NCBI RefSeq assembly: GCF_014648635.1
Contig: NZ_BMRM01000001.1
Span: forward strand, 744,001-808,000
Direction: 5' to 3'
Length of the DNA: 64,000 nucleotides
DNA from: Streptomyces cinerochromogenes
Lineage (GTDB): Bacteria; Actinomycetota; Actinomycetes; Streptomycetales; Streptomycetaceae
The notes below the pieces were generated by a model. The model saw only the letters and a list, made by a program, of their open reading frames with translations. It was not told where the DNA came from and did not search any database. The translations under genes and the position numbers were made by a program. Positions 34,250 through 42,734 of the stretch are shown here, one piece after another; position 1 is the first letter of the stretch; each line of letters starts with the position of its first letter.

Positions 34250-36435
34250 ACCTGGCCTCCGTCCTGGCCGTAGTGCTGGTCGTGCGGTCCCGGTGGCGTT
34301 CCGTACGGGTCCGTCGGGTCGTAGCCGTCCGGTGTGTCGTAGGCGTCCGCCGTGCCGTACGCGTCGGGCGTGTCGTAGGCCTCGTGGGTGCCGTACGCGT
34401 CGGGCGTGTCGTAGGCCTCGTGGGTGCCGTACGACTCCCGGGCGTGCGGGGTGTCGAACGCGCCCGGTGCCTCGAACGCCGACGGGTGGACGCCGCCGGC
34501 GCCGGGGCCCGCCTGGTGCGGGATGCGTGCCTCGTCCCCCTCGCCCTCCGGGCCGGCGTGGGACGCCTCGCGCTCGGCGACGACCTCCCTGACGGCCTCC
34601 AGGACGCCCCGGTAGCCCGAGCAGCGGCACAGGTTGCCGCACAGGGCCTGCCGGGTCTCCAGCTCGGTCGGCGCCGGGTTGCCCTCCAGCAGGTCGTGCA
34701 CGGTCATCGCCATGCCGGGCACGCAGAAACCGCACTGCACGGCGCCGCAGCGGGCGAGCGCGCGCTGCACGTCGGAGGGCTGCCCGTCGACGGCGAGGCC
34801 CTCGACCGTCCGCACCTCGCTGCCGGCCGCGGTGACCGCCGGGACCAGGCAGGAGGCCACCAGGCGGCCGTCGACCTGCACGTTGCAGGCCCCGCACTCG
34901 CCCTGCGAGCAGCCGTCCTTGGCACCCGCGAGACCGAGCCGCTCCCGCAGCACGTACAGCAGGGACTCGCCGATCCAGGCGTCGGTGACCGGGCGGTCGG
35001 CGCCGTTGACGCGCAGGACGTAGGAGGCGAGGGGATGGTCGTCGTGGGGCGGCAGGGGGACGGGGTCCTGGTCCTCGTCCGCCTCGGCAGGCCCGTCCGC
35101 CCCGGCCGCATCGGCGTCTCCGGGGGTATCGGCAGCCTCAGTGGCCCCGGTGTGATCGGCGGCGCCGGTGGCATCCACGGCCTCGGTGGCGTCGGTGGCG
35201 TCGGTGGCGTCTGCGGCATGGGCCGGCTCACCGGCGGCCATGGGCCCGTCGGGCGCCTCGGGCGCGTCCTCGTGCGTGGGCGCGTCCTCGTGCGTGGGCG
35301 CGGGGTCCTCGTCGGCGCCGGGGCCTTCCGAGGGGGCGGCGTCCGGGGCGGGGGCCTCGGCGGCGGGCCCGGGTACGGCGGCTCCGGCCGGGGACGCGGG
35401 CGCCTCCGGGGCGTCGGCGAAGGCCTCGGGGCCCCCCGCGTCGGCCGCGGCCGTGTCCGGCGTCCTGGCGGGCTCCGGAGTGTCGGCGGGGTCCGTCGGC
35501 TGCTCGTGGCCCGCGGGGGCGTCAGCGGGGCGCTCAGGGGCTTCCGCGAGGCCGTGTGCGTCCGCTTCCGGCACCGCGGAGTACTCGCCCGTGCCACCGG
35601 GCGTGTCGGCCTCCCCCGCGTCCGGCTGATCCGTGTCCTGCGGGACGTACCCGTACGCGTCCGGAGCCGGGACCGGGTCGTCCCCGGCCGGGTGCGCCCC
35701 GGTGTGGCCGGTGTGGGCCCCGTGGTCGGGCGCGGCGGTGTGGCCGATGTGGGCGGCGTGGTCGGGCGCGGCGGTGTGGCCCGTGTCGGCCGTGTGGCCT
35801 GTGTGGGCCCCGTGGTCCGGTACGGCGGTGTGGCCCGTGTGGGCCGTGTGGTCGTCGGCGTCCTCCGCGGGGGCGGTCGGCCGGGGTGCCGCCTGGTCCC
35901 ACGCGTGGCCCGCGCCGTCCGTCGCCCAGGGCGCCGGCGCGCCGCCGGGCAGCGTGGCCGGCGGAGTGCCGCCCCACTGCTCGACCAGCGAGGACGAGGT
36001 GTACTCGCCCGACTCGTCCGGGAGGTCGCCGCCGGCGACCGGGATGGACCACTGCCCGGTGACGTCGTGGCCCGGGGCGGCCGGGGCCGCGGGCTCCTCG
36101 AAGGTCCAGTGCTGGGTCGCGGCGGGCTGGTACGTGAACCGGTCGTCCGCGGCCTGCGGCGGTGCCTGCGCGGCGTTCGGGTCCGGCCACTGGCCGCCGT
36201 CCCCGGGCGCGGGCCAGGTGTCCCCGGCGCCGTCGGCGTGCGTGGCGGTGATCCGCGGCGGCACGTAGCCGTGTCCCGGCGCGGCCAACGGGCTGTCGCC
36301 GGACAGCAGGGCGTCGATGCCGCCCTCGGGGAGCTGGACGAAGGCGGTGGCGCCGTCGTCGTAGTCGCCCTGGGGCAGCGGGTTCCAGCGTCCGCCGCCC
36401 TGGGGCGTGCCCTCTCCGTGCTGGTCGTCGGTCAC
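34246..36435 (-). CDS. 2Fe-2S subunit of the Mo-hydroxylase with very long disordered extensions
   Basis: A 729-residue protein in which only about residues 470-625 form the expected two-cluster ferredoxin unit. The first cluster is in CSQGECGACNVQVDGRLVASC. The second is in CGAVQCGFCVPGM and CGNLCRCSGYRGVLEAV. All eight cysteines are present. The family norm is about 160-200 residues. The N-terminal ~465 residues are low-complexity, rich in Ala, Asp, Pro, His and Thr, with HTGHTA-type repeats. The C-terminal ~100 carry repeats of YDTPDAYGTHEA. The GTG start overlaps the FAD-subunit stop by GTGA, with no RBS needed, so the extended form is the likely real product. Confidence 0.85.
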   Translation of the reverse strand: MTDDQHGEGTPQGGGRWNPLPQGDYDDGATAFVQLPEGGIDALLSGDSPLAAPGHGYVPPRITATHADGAGDTWPAPGDGGQWPDPNAAQAPPQAADDRFTYQPAATQHWTFEEPAAPAAPGHDVTGQWSIPVAGGDLPDESGEYTSSSLVEQWGGTPPATLPGGAPAPWATDGAGHAWDQAAPRPTAPAEDADDHTAHTGHTAVPDHGAHTGHTADTGHTAAPDHAAHIGHTAAPDHGAHTGHTGAHPAGDDPVPAPDAYGYVPQDTDQPDAGEADTPGGTGEYSAVPEADAHGLAEAPERPADAPAGHEQPTDPADTPEPARTPDTAAADAGGPEAFADAPEAPASPAGAAVPGPAAEAPAPDAAPSEGPGADEDPAPTHEDAPTHEDAPEAPDGPMAAGEPAHAADATDATDATEAVDATGAADHTGATEAADTPGDADAAGADGPAEADEDQDPVPLPPHDDHPLASYVLRVNGADRPVTDAWIGESLLYVLRERLGLAGAKDGCSQGECGACNVQVDGRLVASCLVPAVTAAGSEVRTVEGLAVDGQPSDVQRALARCGAVQCGFCVPGMAMTVHDLLEGNPAPTELETRQALCGNLCRCSGYRGVLEAVREVVAEREASHAGPEGEGDEARIPHQAGPGAGGVHPSAFEAPGAFDTPHARESYGTHEAYDTPDAYGTHEAYDTPDAYGTADAYDTPDGYDPTDPYGTPPGPHDQHYGQDGGQV

Positions 36436-37325
36436 GACAGCGCCCTCCCCAGTGCTCGTCGGGCCAGCGCGGCGACGGTGCGCCGCAGGTGCAGTACGGC
36501 GGGCGGAAGCGGACTCACCGAGCCGTCGGGCTCGGGGGCCGGGTCGGGGATGCAGGCCGCGGCGACGTACTCCCCGAAGGCGTGCAGGGCCTCCGGGACG
36601 AGCGCGCGGTCGTTGTCCCAGTCGATGAGCCGCGCCACCCACTGCTCGGCCTCCAGGGGCCTGAGCGGCATCGGCGCTATGGCCCCGACGGCGCAGCGCA
36701 CGCCGCGCCGGGCGGGGTCGAGGACGAGGGCCACGGAGGCCAGCGCGCGGCCCGGGCCGGTGCGTCCGGTCGCCTTCAGGAAGACCTGCGGGGCGTGCAG
36801 CAGCGGTACGCGCACGTAGCCGATGAGTTCGCCGCCGCGCAGCATGTCCACGCCGGCCAGCAGGTGCGACACCGGGATCTCCCGGCGGGCTCCGCCCGGG
36901 CCCGCGATGACCAGGGTCGCTTCCAGGGCGGCCAGCACCGGCAGCGCGTCGCCGGTGGGGGCGGCCGAGGCGATGTTGCCGCCCAGGGTGCCCGCGTTGC
37001 GGATGTGCGGTGGGCCCGCGGCGCGCGCGGCGGCGGCGAGCGCCGGGATGAGGGCCGCGAAGTCGGGGCGGCCCATGCGCGCGTGCGTGAGGCCCGCACC
37101 GAGCAGCGCGTGGCCGTCCTGGTACTGCCAGCCGCGGATCTCGCTGATCCGGCCGAGGCCCACCAGCGCGGAGGGCCTGAGCTGGCCGGAGTTGACGGCG
37201 GCCATCAGGTCGGTCCCGCCCGCCACCGGGACGGCGGTGGGCATGGCGGCCAGGGCCGCCACGGCCTCGTCCAGTGTCGTGGGCAAGGTGACGGCCTGCG
37301 CCGCCTGCGGTGCGTGCGTGGTCAA
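36432..37325 (-). CDS. FAD-binding subunit of the Mo-hydroxylase
   Basis: A 297-residue CoxM-like subunit. FAD-binding motifs are VPVAGGTDLMAAVNSG (about 32-47) and AGPPHIRNAGTLGGNIASAAPTGD (about 103-126). The C-terminal CO-dehydrogenase flavoprotein domain follows, with LKATGRTGPGRALASVALV. It passes electrons from the Fe-S subunit to an acceptor. The start is uncertain; a TTG at 37325 with AAGGGG about 9 nt upstream gives the usual length. It is the first gene of the FAD / Fe-S / Mo / small membrane protein operon. Confidence 0.85.
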   Translation of the reverse strand: MTTHAPQAAQAVTLPTTLDEAVAALAAMPTAVPVAGGTDLMAAVNSGQLRPSALVGLGRISEIRGWQYQDGHALLGAGLTHARMGRPDFAALIPALAAAARAAGPPHIRNAGTLGGNIASAAPTGDALPVLAALEATLVIAGPGGARREIPVSHLLAGVDMLRGGELIGYVRVPLLHAPQVFLKATGRTGPGRALASVALVLDPARRGVRCAVGAIAPMPLRPLEAEQWVARLIDWDNDRALVPEALHAFGEYVAAACIPDPAPEPDGSVSPLPPAVLHLRRTVAALARRALGRALS

Positions 37326-37657
37326 ACCGGCTGCCCCTTCCCGCTGCCCCACCTGGTCCCGCCTGTGTTGCCGTACGGTACGTGCTGACAGGGCGGACGA
37401 CGCAACTCTGGCACATCTTCGCAACGCCCGAACGCGGGGGTCCGCTAGGAGGCATTCGCCCGTCTCACCAGGGAGATGGTCCGTTTTCGCACGGCATCGC
37501 CGGTGCGCACCGATTGCCACTCTTCGGCGACGGTGCCGGGGTTTTTGCGTTACCTGTTCGGTGACGTACCCGTTCGGAGACGTACCCGTTCGGAGACGTA
37601 CCCGTTCGGAGACGTACCCGTTCGGTGACGTACCCGCCCGGTGACGGCCCCGCGCCG
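37326..37657. other. Promoter region of the Mo-hydroxylase operon and repeat array
   Basis: 332 bp without a gene. The part near 37330-37400 should hold the operon promoter (minus strand). The part 37547-37647 is filled by 16-bp direct repeats listed separately. Confidence 0.45.
37563..37642. repeat. 16-bp direct repeats GACGTACCCGTTCGGA, about five copies
   Basis: Copies start at 37563, 37579, 37595, 37611 and 37627 (the last degenerate), with a weak extra copy just before. They lie between the Mo-hydroxylase operon promoter and the hexosaminidase stop and are non-coding. Confidence 0.9.
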
Positions 37658-39301
37658 CTACCGGTTGGGGGGCGGTCCCTCGATCGGGCGGCCGGGCACG
37701 CCGGGGCGCTTCTGCCACGGGCGGGGTCCGGTGGGTGGCCGGTAAGCGACGCCCAGGGCGTCAAGTCGCCGGTAGTGGGCGGTCATCCGGCGCTCGAAGT
37801 CGGCGTAGTCCCGTTCGGCGGGGGCGGGCAGCGGACTCCAGGCGACCTCGGCGAAGGCGGCGAGGCGGGGGAAGGCCTGGTAGTCCACGCGCGCGGTGTC
37901 CTCCAGCACCTCGGTCCACACGTTGGCCTGGGTGCCCAGCACGTGCCGGGCCTCCGCCTCGGTGAGCCCCTGCGGCACCGGTTCAAAGCGGTAGACGTCC
38001 TCCAGGGTGCGCACGAAGCCGATCGGTACGGGCTCGTCCTCGCCCGGGGCCTGCCGGTGGTCCAGGTACACGTACTGCTCGGGGCACATGACCACGTCGT
38101 GGCCGGCCCGCGCGGCGGCGATCCCGCCCGCGTAGCCGCGCCAGGAGGAGACCGCCGCGCCGGGCGCCAGCCCGCCCTCCAGGATCTCGTCCCAGCCGAT
38201 GAGGCGGCGCCCGCGGGCGGCGAGCCAGGCGTCGAAGTGCCCGATGAACCAGGACTGCAGCTCGTCCTCGCCGGCGAGTCCGAGGTCGGCGATGCGGGTC
38301 TTGGCGGTGACCGACTCCGTCCACTGCTCCTTGCGGCACTCGTCGCCGCCGACGTGCACGAACGCGGAGAACTCGGCGGCGTCCGCGGGGAACAGCTCCA
38401 GCACCTCCTCGAACACCCCCTCGTAGAACCGCAGGGTGGTGTCGGTGGGGGCCAGCACGTTGGCGGAGATGCCCCAGGTGTCCCAGACGGAGAGGGCGGT
38501 GGTGTCGACGACGTCGGTGTTGCCGAGTTCGGGGTACGCGGCGATGGCGGCCTGCGAGTGGCCGGGTACGTCGATCTCGGGGACGACGCTGATGTGGCGT
38601 TCGGCGGCGTAGGCGACGATCTCCCGGATGTCGTCCTGGGTGTAGTAACCGCCGTGCGGTTTCCCGTCCCACAGCGGCGAGGCGCGGTGGCCGAATTTCG
38701 TCCTGGTACGCCAGGAGGCGATCTCGGTCAGTTTCGGGTACCGCTCGATCTCGATCCGCCAGCCCTGGTCGTCCGTCAGGTGGAGGTGCAGGACGTTGAG
38801 TTTGTGCGCGGCCATCAGGTCCAGATAGCGCAGCACGCCCTCCTTGGGCATGAAGTGCCGGGCGACGTCGAGGAGGAGGCCGCGCCAGCGGAAGCGGGGG
38901 GCGTCCTCGACGACCTGGGCCGGCACCCCGGGGGCGGGGTCCCGCCGCAGGGGAGCGCGCCGGAAGGCCTCGGGGCCGATCAGCTGGCGCAGGGTCTGCG
39001 CGCCCCAGAACACCCCGGCGGGCCCGCCGCCGCGGATCTCCACGCCCCGGCCCGCGACGGCGGCGAGACGGTACGCCTCCGGTGCCAGGCTGTCGTCCAG
39101 GAGCAGCCGCACCGCGTCCGGGGCGTCCGGCGGCCCGGGCCGCAGCGGCAGCCCCAGGGCCTGGCCGAGGGTGGCGCGCAGCCAGCGCTCGGTGCGTTCG
39201 GTGCCCGGTCCGGCCCACAGCGTGGTGCCGTGGCCGAGCGGCACGACGGCCCCCGTCGCCCCCTCGACGGCGCGCGGCGCCGGAATCAGTTCCACGGACA
39301 T
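37658..39301 (-). CDS. Beta-N-acetylhexosaminidase, GH20
   Basis: A 547-residue glycoside hydrolase family 20 enzyme. A GH20b domain covers about residues 1-130. The catalytic TIM barrel follows with RFRWRGLLLDVARHFM, HLHLTDDQGWRIEI, PEIDVPGHSQAA and the catalytic Asp-Glu pair in FVHVGGDECRKEQW, and the closing AEVAWSP. It releases terminal GlcNAc or GalNAc from chitin or peptidoglycan fragments by substrate-assisted catalysis. No signal peptide is visible, so it probably works inside the cell on imported oligosaccharides. GGGAGGG lies before the ATG at 39301. Confidence 0.94.
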   Translation of the reverse strand: MSVELIPAPRAVEGATGAVVPLGHGTTLWAGPGTERTERWLRATLGQALGLPLRPGPPDAPDAVRLLLDDSLAPEAYRLAAVAGRGVEIRGGGPAGVFWGAQTLRQLIGPEAFRRAPLRRDPAPGVPAQVVEDAPRFRWRGLLLDVARHFMPKEGVLRYLDLMAAHKLNVLHLHLTDDQGWRIEIERYPKLTEIASWRTRTKFGHRASPLWDGKPHGGYYTQDDIREIVAYAAERHISVVPEIDVPGHSQAAIAAYPELGNTDVVDTTALSVWDTWGISANVLAPTDTTLRFYEGVFEEVLELFPADAAEFSAFVHVGGDECRKEQWTESVTAKTRIADLGLAGEDELQSWFIGHFDAWLAARGRRLIGWDEILEGGLAPGAAVSSWRGYAGGIAAARAGHDVVMCPEQYVYLDHRQAPGEDEPVPIGFVRTLEDVYRFEPVPQGLTEAEARHVLGTQANVWTEVLEDTARVDYQAFPRLAAFAEVAWSPLPAPAERDYADFERRMTAHYRRLDALGVAYRPPTGPRPWQKRPGVPGRPIEGPPPNR

Positions 39302-39465
39302 CAGGCCCTCCCCTGCTCCCCTGCGCGACGCCTCGAAGGCTAGGGACTGGCACGGGCGCCCACAAGAGGTCTGGACCACTCATCGTCCGGAGAACGCAGA
39401 GATCCCCGGGACGCGCCTGCCGCACGCCCCGGGGACCTCGCCGTCCGCGGGCGGAAGGGGGACGA

Positions 39466-39753
39466 CTACTTGTCGCCGCCCTTGCCCTTGCCCTCGTCGC
39501 CGCCGCTGCCCATGGACTCGTAGATCTCCTTGCACATCGGGCAGACCGGGTACTTCTTCGGGTCGCGGCCCGGCACCCAGACCTTCCCGCACAGCGCCAC
39601 GACGGGGGTGCCGTCGAGGGCGCTCGCCATGATCTTGTCCTTCTGGACGTAGTGGGCGAAGCGCTCGTGGTCGCCGTCGCCGTGGGACACCTGTGGCGTC
39701 GGCTCTACGAGGGTCCCCGTACCAGTCCCGCGCTCGGGCTCGAGAGTGCTCAT
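39466..39753 (-). CDS. DUF3039 family protein
   Basis: A 95-residue actinobacterial protein. The conserved core is RFAHYVQKDKIMASALDGTPVVALCGKVWVPGRDPKKYPVCPMCKEIYE, in which one cysteine (LCGK) plus CPMC could bind zinc. The C-terminal tail is Gly/Lys/Asp-rich. Function is unknown. It follows the YqgE gene by 29 bp on the same strand, so they are probably co-transcribed. The start at 39753 is preferred over 39783 by similarity; RBS evidence is weak. Confidence 0.82.
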   Translation of the reverse strand: MSTLEPERGTGTGTLVEPTPQVSHGDGDHERFAHYVQKDKIMASALDGTPVVALCGKVWVPGRDPKKYPVCPMCKEIYESMGSGGDEGKGKGGDK

Positions 39754-39782
39754 ATCGCCAAGGGTACTGAAGCTCACACGCA

Positions 39783-40355
39783 TCAGTTGAGCGACGGGTC
39801 GTCCGGATACGTGGCCACCATCGCCAGCTCGTTGCGCTGGCGGCGCAGCACCTCGCGCCAGAGTCTCTCCGGGGCCGGCGAGGAGACGTCACCCGGCTCG
39901 GACTCGACGACGTACCAGGCGCCCTCGGCCAGCTCGTCCTCCAGCTGGCCCGGGCCCCAGCCGGCGTACCCGGCGAAGATCCTCAGGGACCCGACGGCGG
40001 AGGCGAGCAGTTCCGGCGGGGCCTCCAGGTCGACCAGGCCGATCGCGCCGTGCACCCGCCGCCAGCCGAGCGGCGCGCCGTCGCCGTTCGCGCCGCCGGG
40101 GATGACGGCGACGCCGAGCGCCGAGTCCAGCGAGACGGGGCCGCCCTGGAAGACGACACCGGGCTCGCCGGCGAGGTCCGCCCAGTCCTCCAGGATGTCG
40201 CCGACGCCCACCGGGGTGGGCCGGTTGAGGACGACACCGAGGGAGCCCTCCTCGTCGTGGTCGAGAAGGAGCACCACCGCGCGGTCGAAGTTCGGGTCCG
40301 CCAGGGCGGGGGTAGCCACGAGCAGCCGCCCTGTGAGCGAGGACACCTCGGTCAT
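39783..40355 (-). CDS. YqgE/AlgH family protein
   Basis: A 190-residue member of UPF0301. The family pattern is GRLLVATPALADPNFDRAVVLLLDHDEEGSLGVVLNRPT, followed by VFQGGPVSLD and FAGYAGWGPGQLEDELAEGAWYV. The biochemical role is unknown; AlgH affects alginate regulation in Pseudomonas. The start may be 40355 or 40364. It is divergent from murA. Confidence 0.9.
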   Translation of the reverse strand: MTEVSSLTGRLLVATPALADPNFDRAVVLLLDHDEEGSLGVVLNRPTPVGVGDILEDWADLAGEPGVVFQGGPVSLDSALGVAVIPGGANGDGAPLGWRRVHGAIGLVDLEAPPELLASAVGSLRIFAGYAGWGPGQLEDELAEGAWYVVESEPGDVSSPAPERLWREVLRRQRNELAMVATYPDDPSLN

Positions 40356-40631
40356 GCCAGACATGATCCCCCATCTTCCCCCGGCGTGGGGAGCCAATCG
40401 GGGGGCGGGGGTGAGAGCAGCTCAGGGCGCGAAGGAGGCGTCGGGGGCGCGCCCGTGCGCCGGTGACCCCATGTGTCCGTTAGGGAACGGTTCGTGTTGT
40501 GACACACCTATGACGTGGCTGGGCGGTCCTTGGGCTTACGGGCGGGGGGTGATCGGCGATTACCCTGTCTTCCCGGCCCCCGCGCACAGTGATCGGCCGG
40601 CCCCTGACCAACTCATCGGAACGCGAGATTC
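40356..40631. other. Divergent promoter region of yqgE and murA
   Basis: 276 bp. GTGTTGTGACAC at 40493-40504 is a short inverted repeat. No clear consensus promoter was identified. Confidence 0.35.
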
Positions 40632-41972
40632 ATGACCGTCAACGACGATGTCCTGCTTGTCCACGGCGGAACCCCGCTGGAGGGCGAGATCCGTGTCCGC
40701 GGTGCGAAGAACCTCGTGCCGAAGGCCATGGTCGCCGCCCTGCTGGGCAGCGAGCCGAGCCGACTGCGCAACGTTCCGGACATCCGTGACGTGCGGGTCG
40801 TCCGCGGCCTGCTCCAGCTGCACGGGGTGACGGTCCGCCCGGGTGAGGAGCCCGGCGAACTGGTGATGGACCCGACGCGGGTCGAGAGCGCCAACGTGGC
40901 TGACATCGATGCCCACGCGGGTTCCAGCCGTATCCCGATCCTGTTCTGCGGTCCGCTGCTGCACCGCCTCGGCCACGCGTTCATCCCGGGCCTGGGCGGC
41001 TGCGACATCGGCGGCCGGCCCATCGACTTCCACTTCGACGTGCTGCGGCAGTTCGGCGCGACCATCGAGAAGCGGGCGGACGGGCAGTACCTGGAGGCCC
41101 CGCAGCGGCTGCGGGGCACGAAGATCCGGCTGCCGTACCCGTCGGTCGGCGCGACCGAGCAGGTGCTGCTGACGGCCGTACTGGCCGAGGGCGTCACGGA
41201 GTTGTCCAACGCGGCCGTGGAGCCGGAGATCGAGGACCTCATCTGCGTGCTGCAGAAGATGGGCGCGATCATCGCGATGGACACCGACCGCACGATCCGC
41301 GTCACGGGTGTGGACAAGCTCGGCGGTTACACCCACCAGGCCCTCCCGGACCGCCTGGAGGCCGCGTCCTGGGCCTCCGCGGCGCTCGCGACCAACGGCA
41401 ACATCTACGTCCGCGGCGCCCAGCAGCGCTCGATGATGACGTTCCTGAACACCTACCGGAAGGTGGGCGGCGCCTTCGAGATCGACGACGAGGGCATCCG
41501 CTTCTGGCACCCCGGCGGGCAGCTGAAGTCCATCGCGCTGGAGACGGACGTGCACCCCGGTTTCCAGACGGACTGGCAGCAGCCGCTGGTGGTGGCCCTG
41601 ACGCAGGCGACGGGCCTGTCCATCATCCACGAGACGGTCTACGAGTCCCGGCTCGGCTTCACCTCCGCGCTGAACCAGATGGGCGCGCACATCCAGCTCT
41701 ACCGCGAGTGCCTCGGCGGCTCCGCGTGCCGCTTCGGCGCGCGCAACTTCCTGCACTCCGCGGTCGTCTCGGGCCCGACCCGGCTCCAGGGCGCCGACCT
41801 GGTCATCCCCGACCTGCGCGGCGGCTTCTCGTACCTCATCGCGGCCCTGGCCGCCGAGGGCACCTCCCGGGTCCACGGCATCGACCTCATCAACCGCGGC
41901 TACGAGAACTTCATGGAGAAGCTCGTGGAGCTGGGCGCGAAGGTCGAGCTGCCGGGCAAGGCGCTCGGCTAG
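40632..41972 (+). CDS. murA: UDP-N-acetylglucosamine 1-carboxyvinyltransferase
   Basis: A 446-residue enolpyruvyl transferase, the first committed step of peptidoglycan precursor synthesis. RVRGAKNLVPKAMVAALL holds the substrate lysine K26. The PEP-loop cysteine is C124 in GGCDIGGRPIDFH, the residue fosfomycin alkylates, so the enzyme should be sensitive. The general base Asp is in HPGFQTDWQQPL. It appears to be one of the two MurA forms of actinomycetes. It ends at a very strong terminator and is followed by the HU gene on the other strand. Confidence 0.95.
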   Translation: MTVNDDVLLVHGGTPLEGEIRVRGAKNLVPKAMVAALLGSEPSRLRNVPDIRDVRVVRGLLQLHGVTVRPGEEPGELVMDPTRVESANVADIDAHAGSSRIPILFCGPLLHRLGHAFIPGLGGCDIGGRPIDFHFDVLRQFGATIEKRADGQYLEAPQRLRGTKIRLPYPSVGATEQVLLTAVLAEGVTELSNAAVEPEIEDLICVLQKMGAIIAMDTDRTIRVTGVDKLGGYTHQALPDRLEAASWASAALATNGNIYVRGAQQRSMMTFLNTYRKVGGAFEIDDEGIRFWHPGGQLKSIALETDVHPGFQTDWQQPLVVALTQATGLSIIHETVYESRLGFTSALNQMGAHIQLYRECLGGSACRFGARNFLHSAVVSGPTRLQGADLVIPDLRGGFSYLIAALAAEGTSRVHGIDLINRGYENFMEKLVELGAKVELPGKALG

Positions 41973-41986
41973 GCGCCACGCACGGC

Positions 41987-42026
41987 AAAAGGGCGGCCCC
42001 CCTCGTTGGAGGGGGGCCGCCCTTTT
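41987..42026. terminator. Strong intrinsic terminator of murA
   Basis: Perfect 18-bp stem, arms 41987-42004 and 42009-42026, loop GTTG, flanked by A and T runs that make it active in both directions. Confidence 0.92.
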
Positions 42027-42160
42027 CGGCGTCGCCTGCCGGGGCGCCCTGAAGGGGCGCGGGGAACTGCGCGACCAGCCACTACCGGCCCGCAGTTCAC
42101 CCATGGCGCTGCAGTCGAACGGCGCTCCTGTGGACCGCGTTCGAAGCGGAGCGCTTCCGC

Positions 42161-42442
42161 TTACTTGCCCTTGGCGGCTTCCTTGAGCTTGCTGCCCGCG
42201 GTGACCTTCACGCTGAAGCCGGCCGGGATGTTGATGGGCTCGCCGGTCTGCGGGTTGCGCGCGGTGCGAGCGGCACGGTGGGTGCGCTCGAAGGTCAGGA
42301 AGCCGGGGATGGTGACCTTCTCGTCGCCCTTGGCGACGATCTCGCCGACGGTCTCGGCGAACGCGGCCAGCACGGCGTCGGCGTCCTTGCGGGTCACCTC
42401 GGCGCGGTCGGCCAGCGCGGCCACCAGCTCACTGCGGTTCAT
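42161..42442 (-). CDS. hup: DNA-binding protein HU
   Basis: A 93-residue nucleoid protein. It shows MNRSELVAALADRAEVTRKDADAVLAAF, the hinge GFLTFERTHRAARTARNPQTGEPINIPA with the DNA-intercalating Pro-containing arm, and VKVTAGSKLKEAAKGK. This is the short, canonical Streptomyces HU (HupA), without the Lys/Ala-rich tail of HupS. GGGAG lies 7 nt before the ATG. Confidence 0.97.
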   Translation of the reverse strand: MNRSELVAALADRAEVTRKDADAVLAAFAETVGEIVAKGDEKVTIPGFLTFERTHRAARTARNPQTGEPINIPAGFSVKVTAGSKLKEAAKGK

Positions 42443-42734
42443 GTTGTTACTCCCGTGTTTTCTTGCCGTTGGGGTGTGCCACGCGGCGGAGCCGCCCGAG
42501 GCACTGCGATGCCGATGCGCTCGCGCCCAGGGACGCATCCTGCCCCTACCTGCGGCGGGAAAGCCAATCCGGCACCCGTAGGAGTCGTGAGAACACCCTG
42601 GGGAGTCACACGAAAAGCGCCTGCTCGGCCGTCACCCTAGAGCGCGCCCGGCATCGCGGGGTTCCACGACGCGCCGGTGCGGGGGGCCGCCGTGGTGATG
42701 CTCACAGCCCCCTGCACATTACGGCACGCCCTGA
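42443..42734. other. Promoter region of the HU gene
   Basis: 292 bp between the malic enzyme stop and the HU start. No RNA gene was recognised; a long 5' leader of the HU mRNA is possible. Confidence 0.35.

Noticed and set aside
34300..36430. Separate surface-protein gene in the repeats flanking the Fe-S domain
   Set aside because: No stop, start with RBS or signal peptide separates the repeats from the Fe-S domain; the GTGA overlap at 36432 supports one long product.
31940..37325. Aerobic carbon monoxide dehydrogenase (coxMSL)
   Set aside because: Gene order fits, but the large subunit lacks the CO-dehydrogenase active-site loop and the usual catalytic Glu, so no CO-oxidising role can be claimed.
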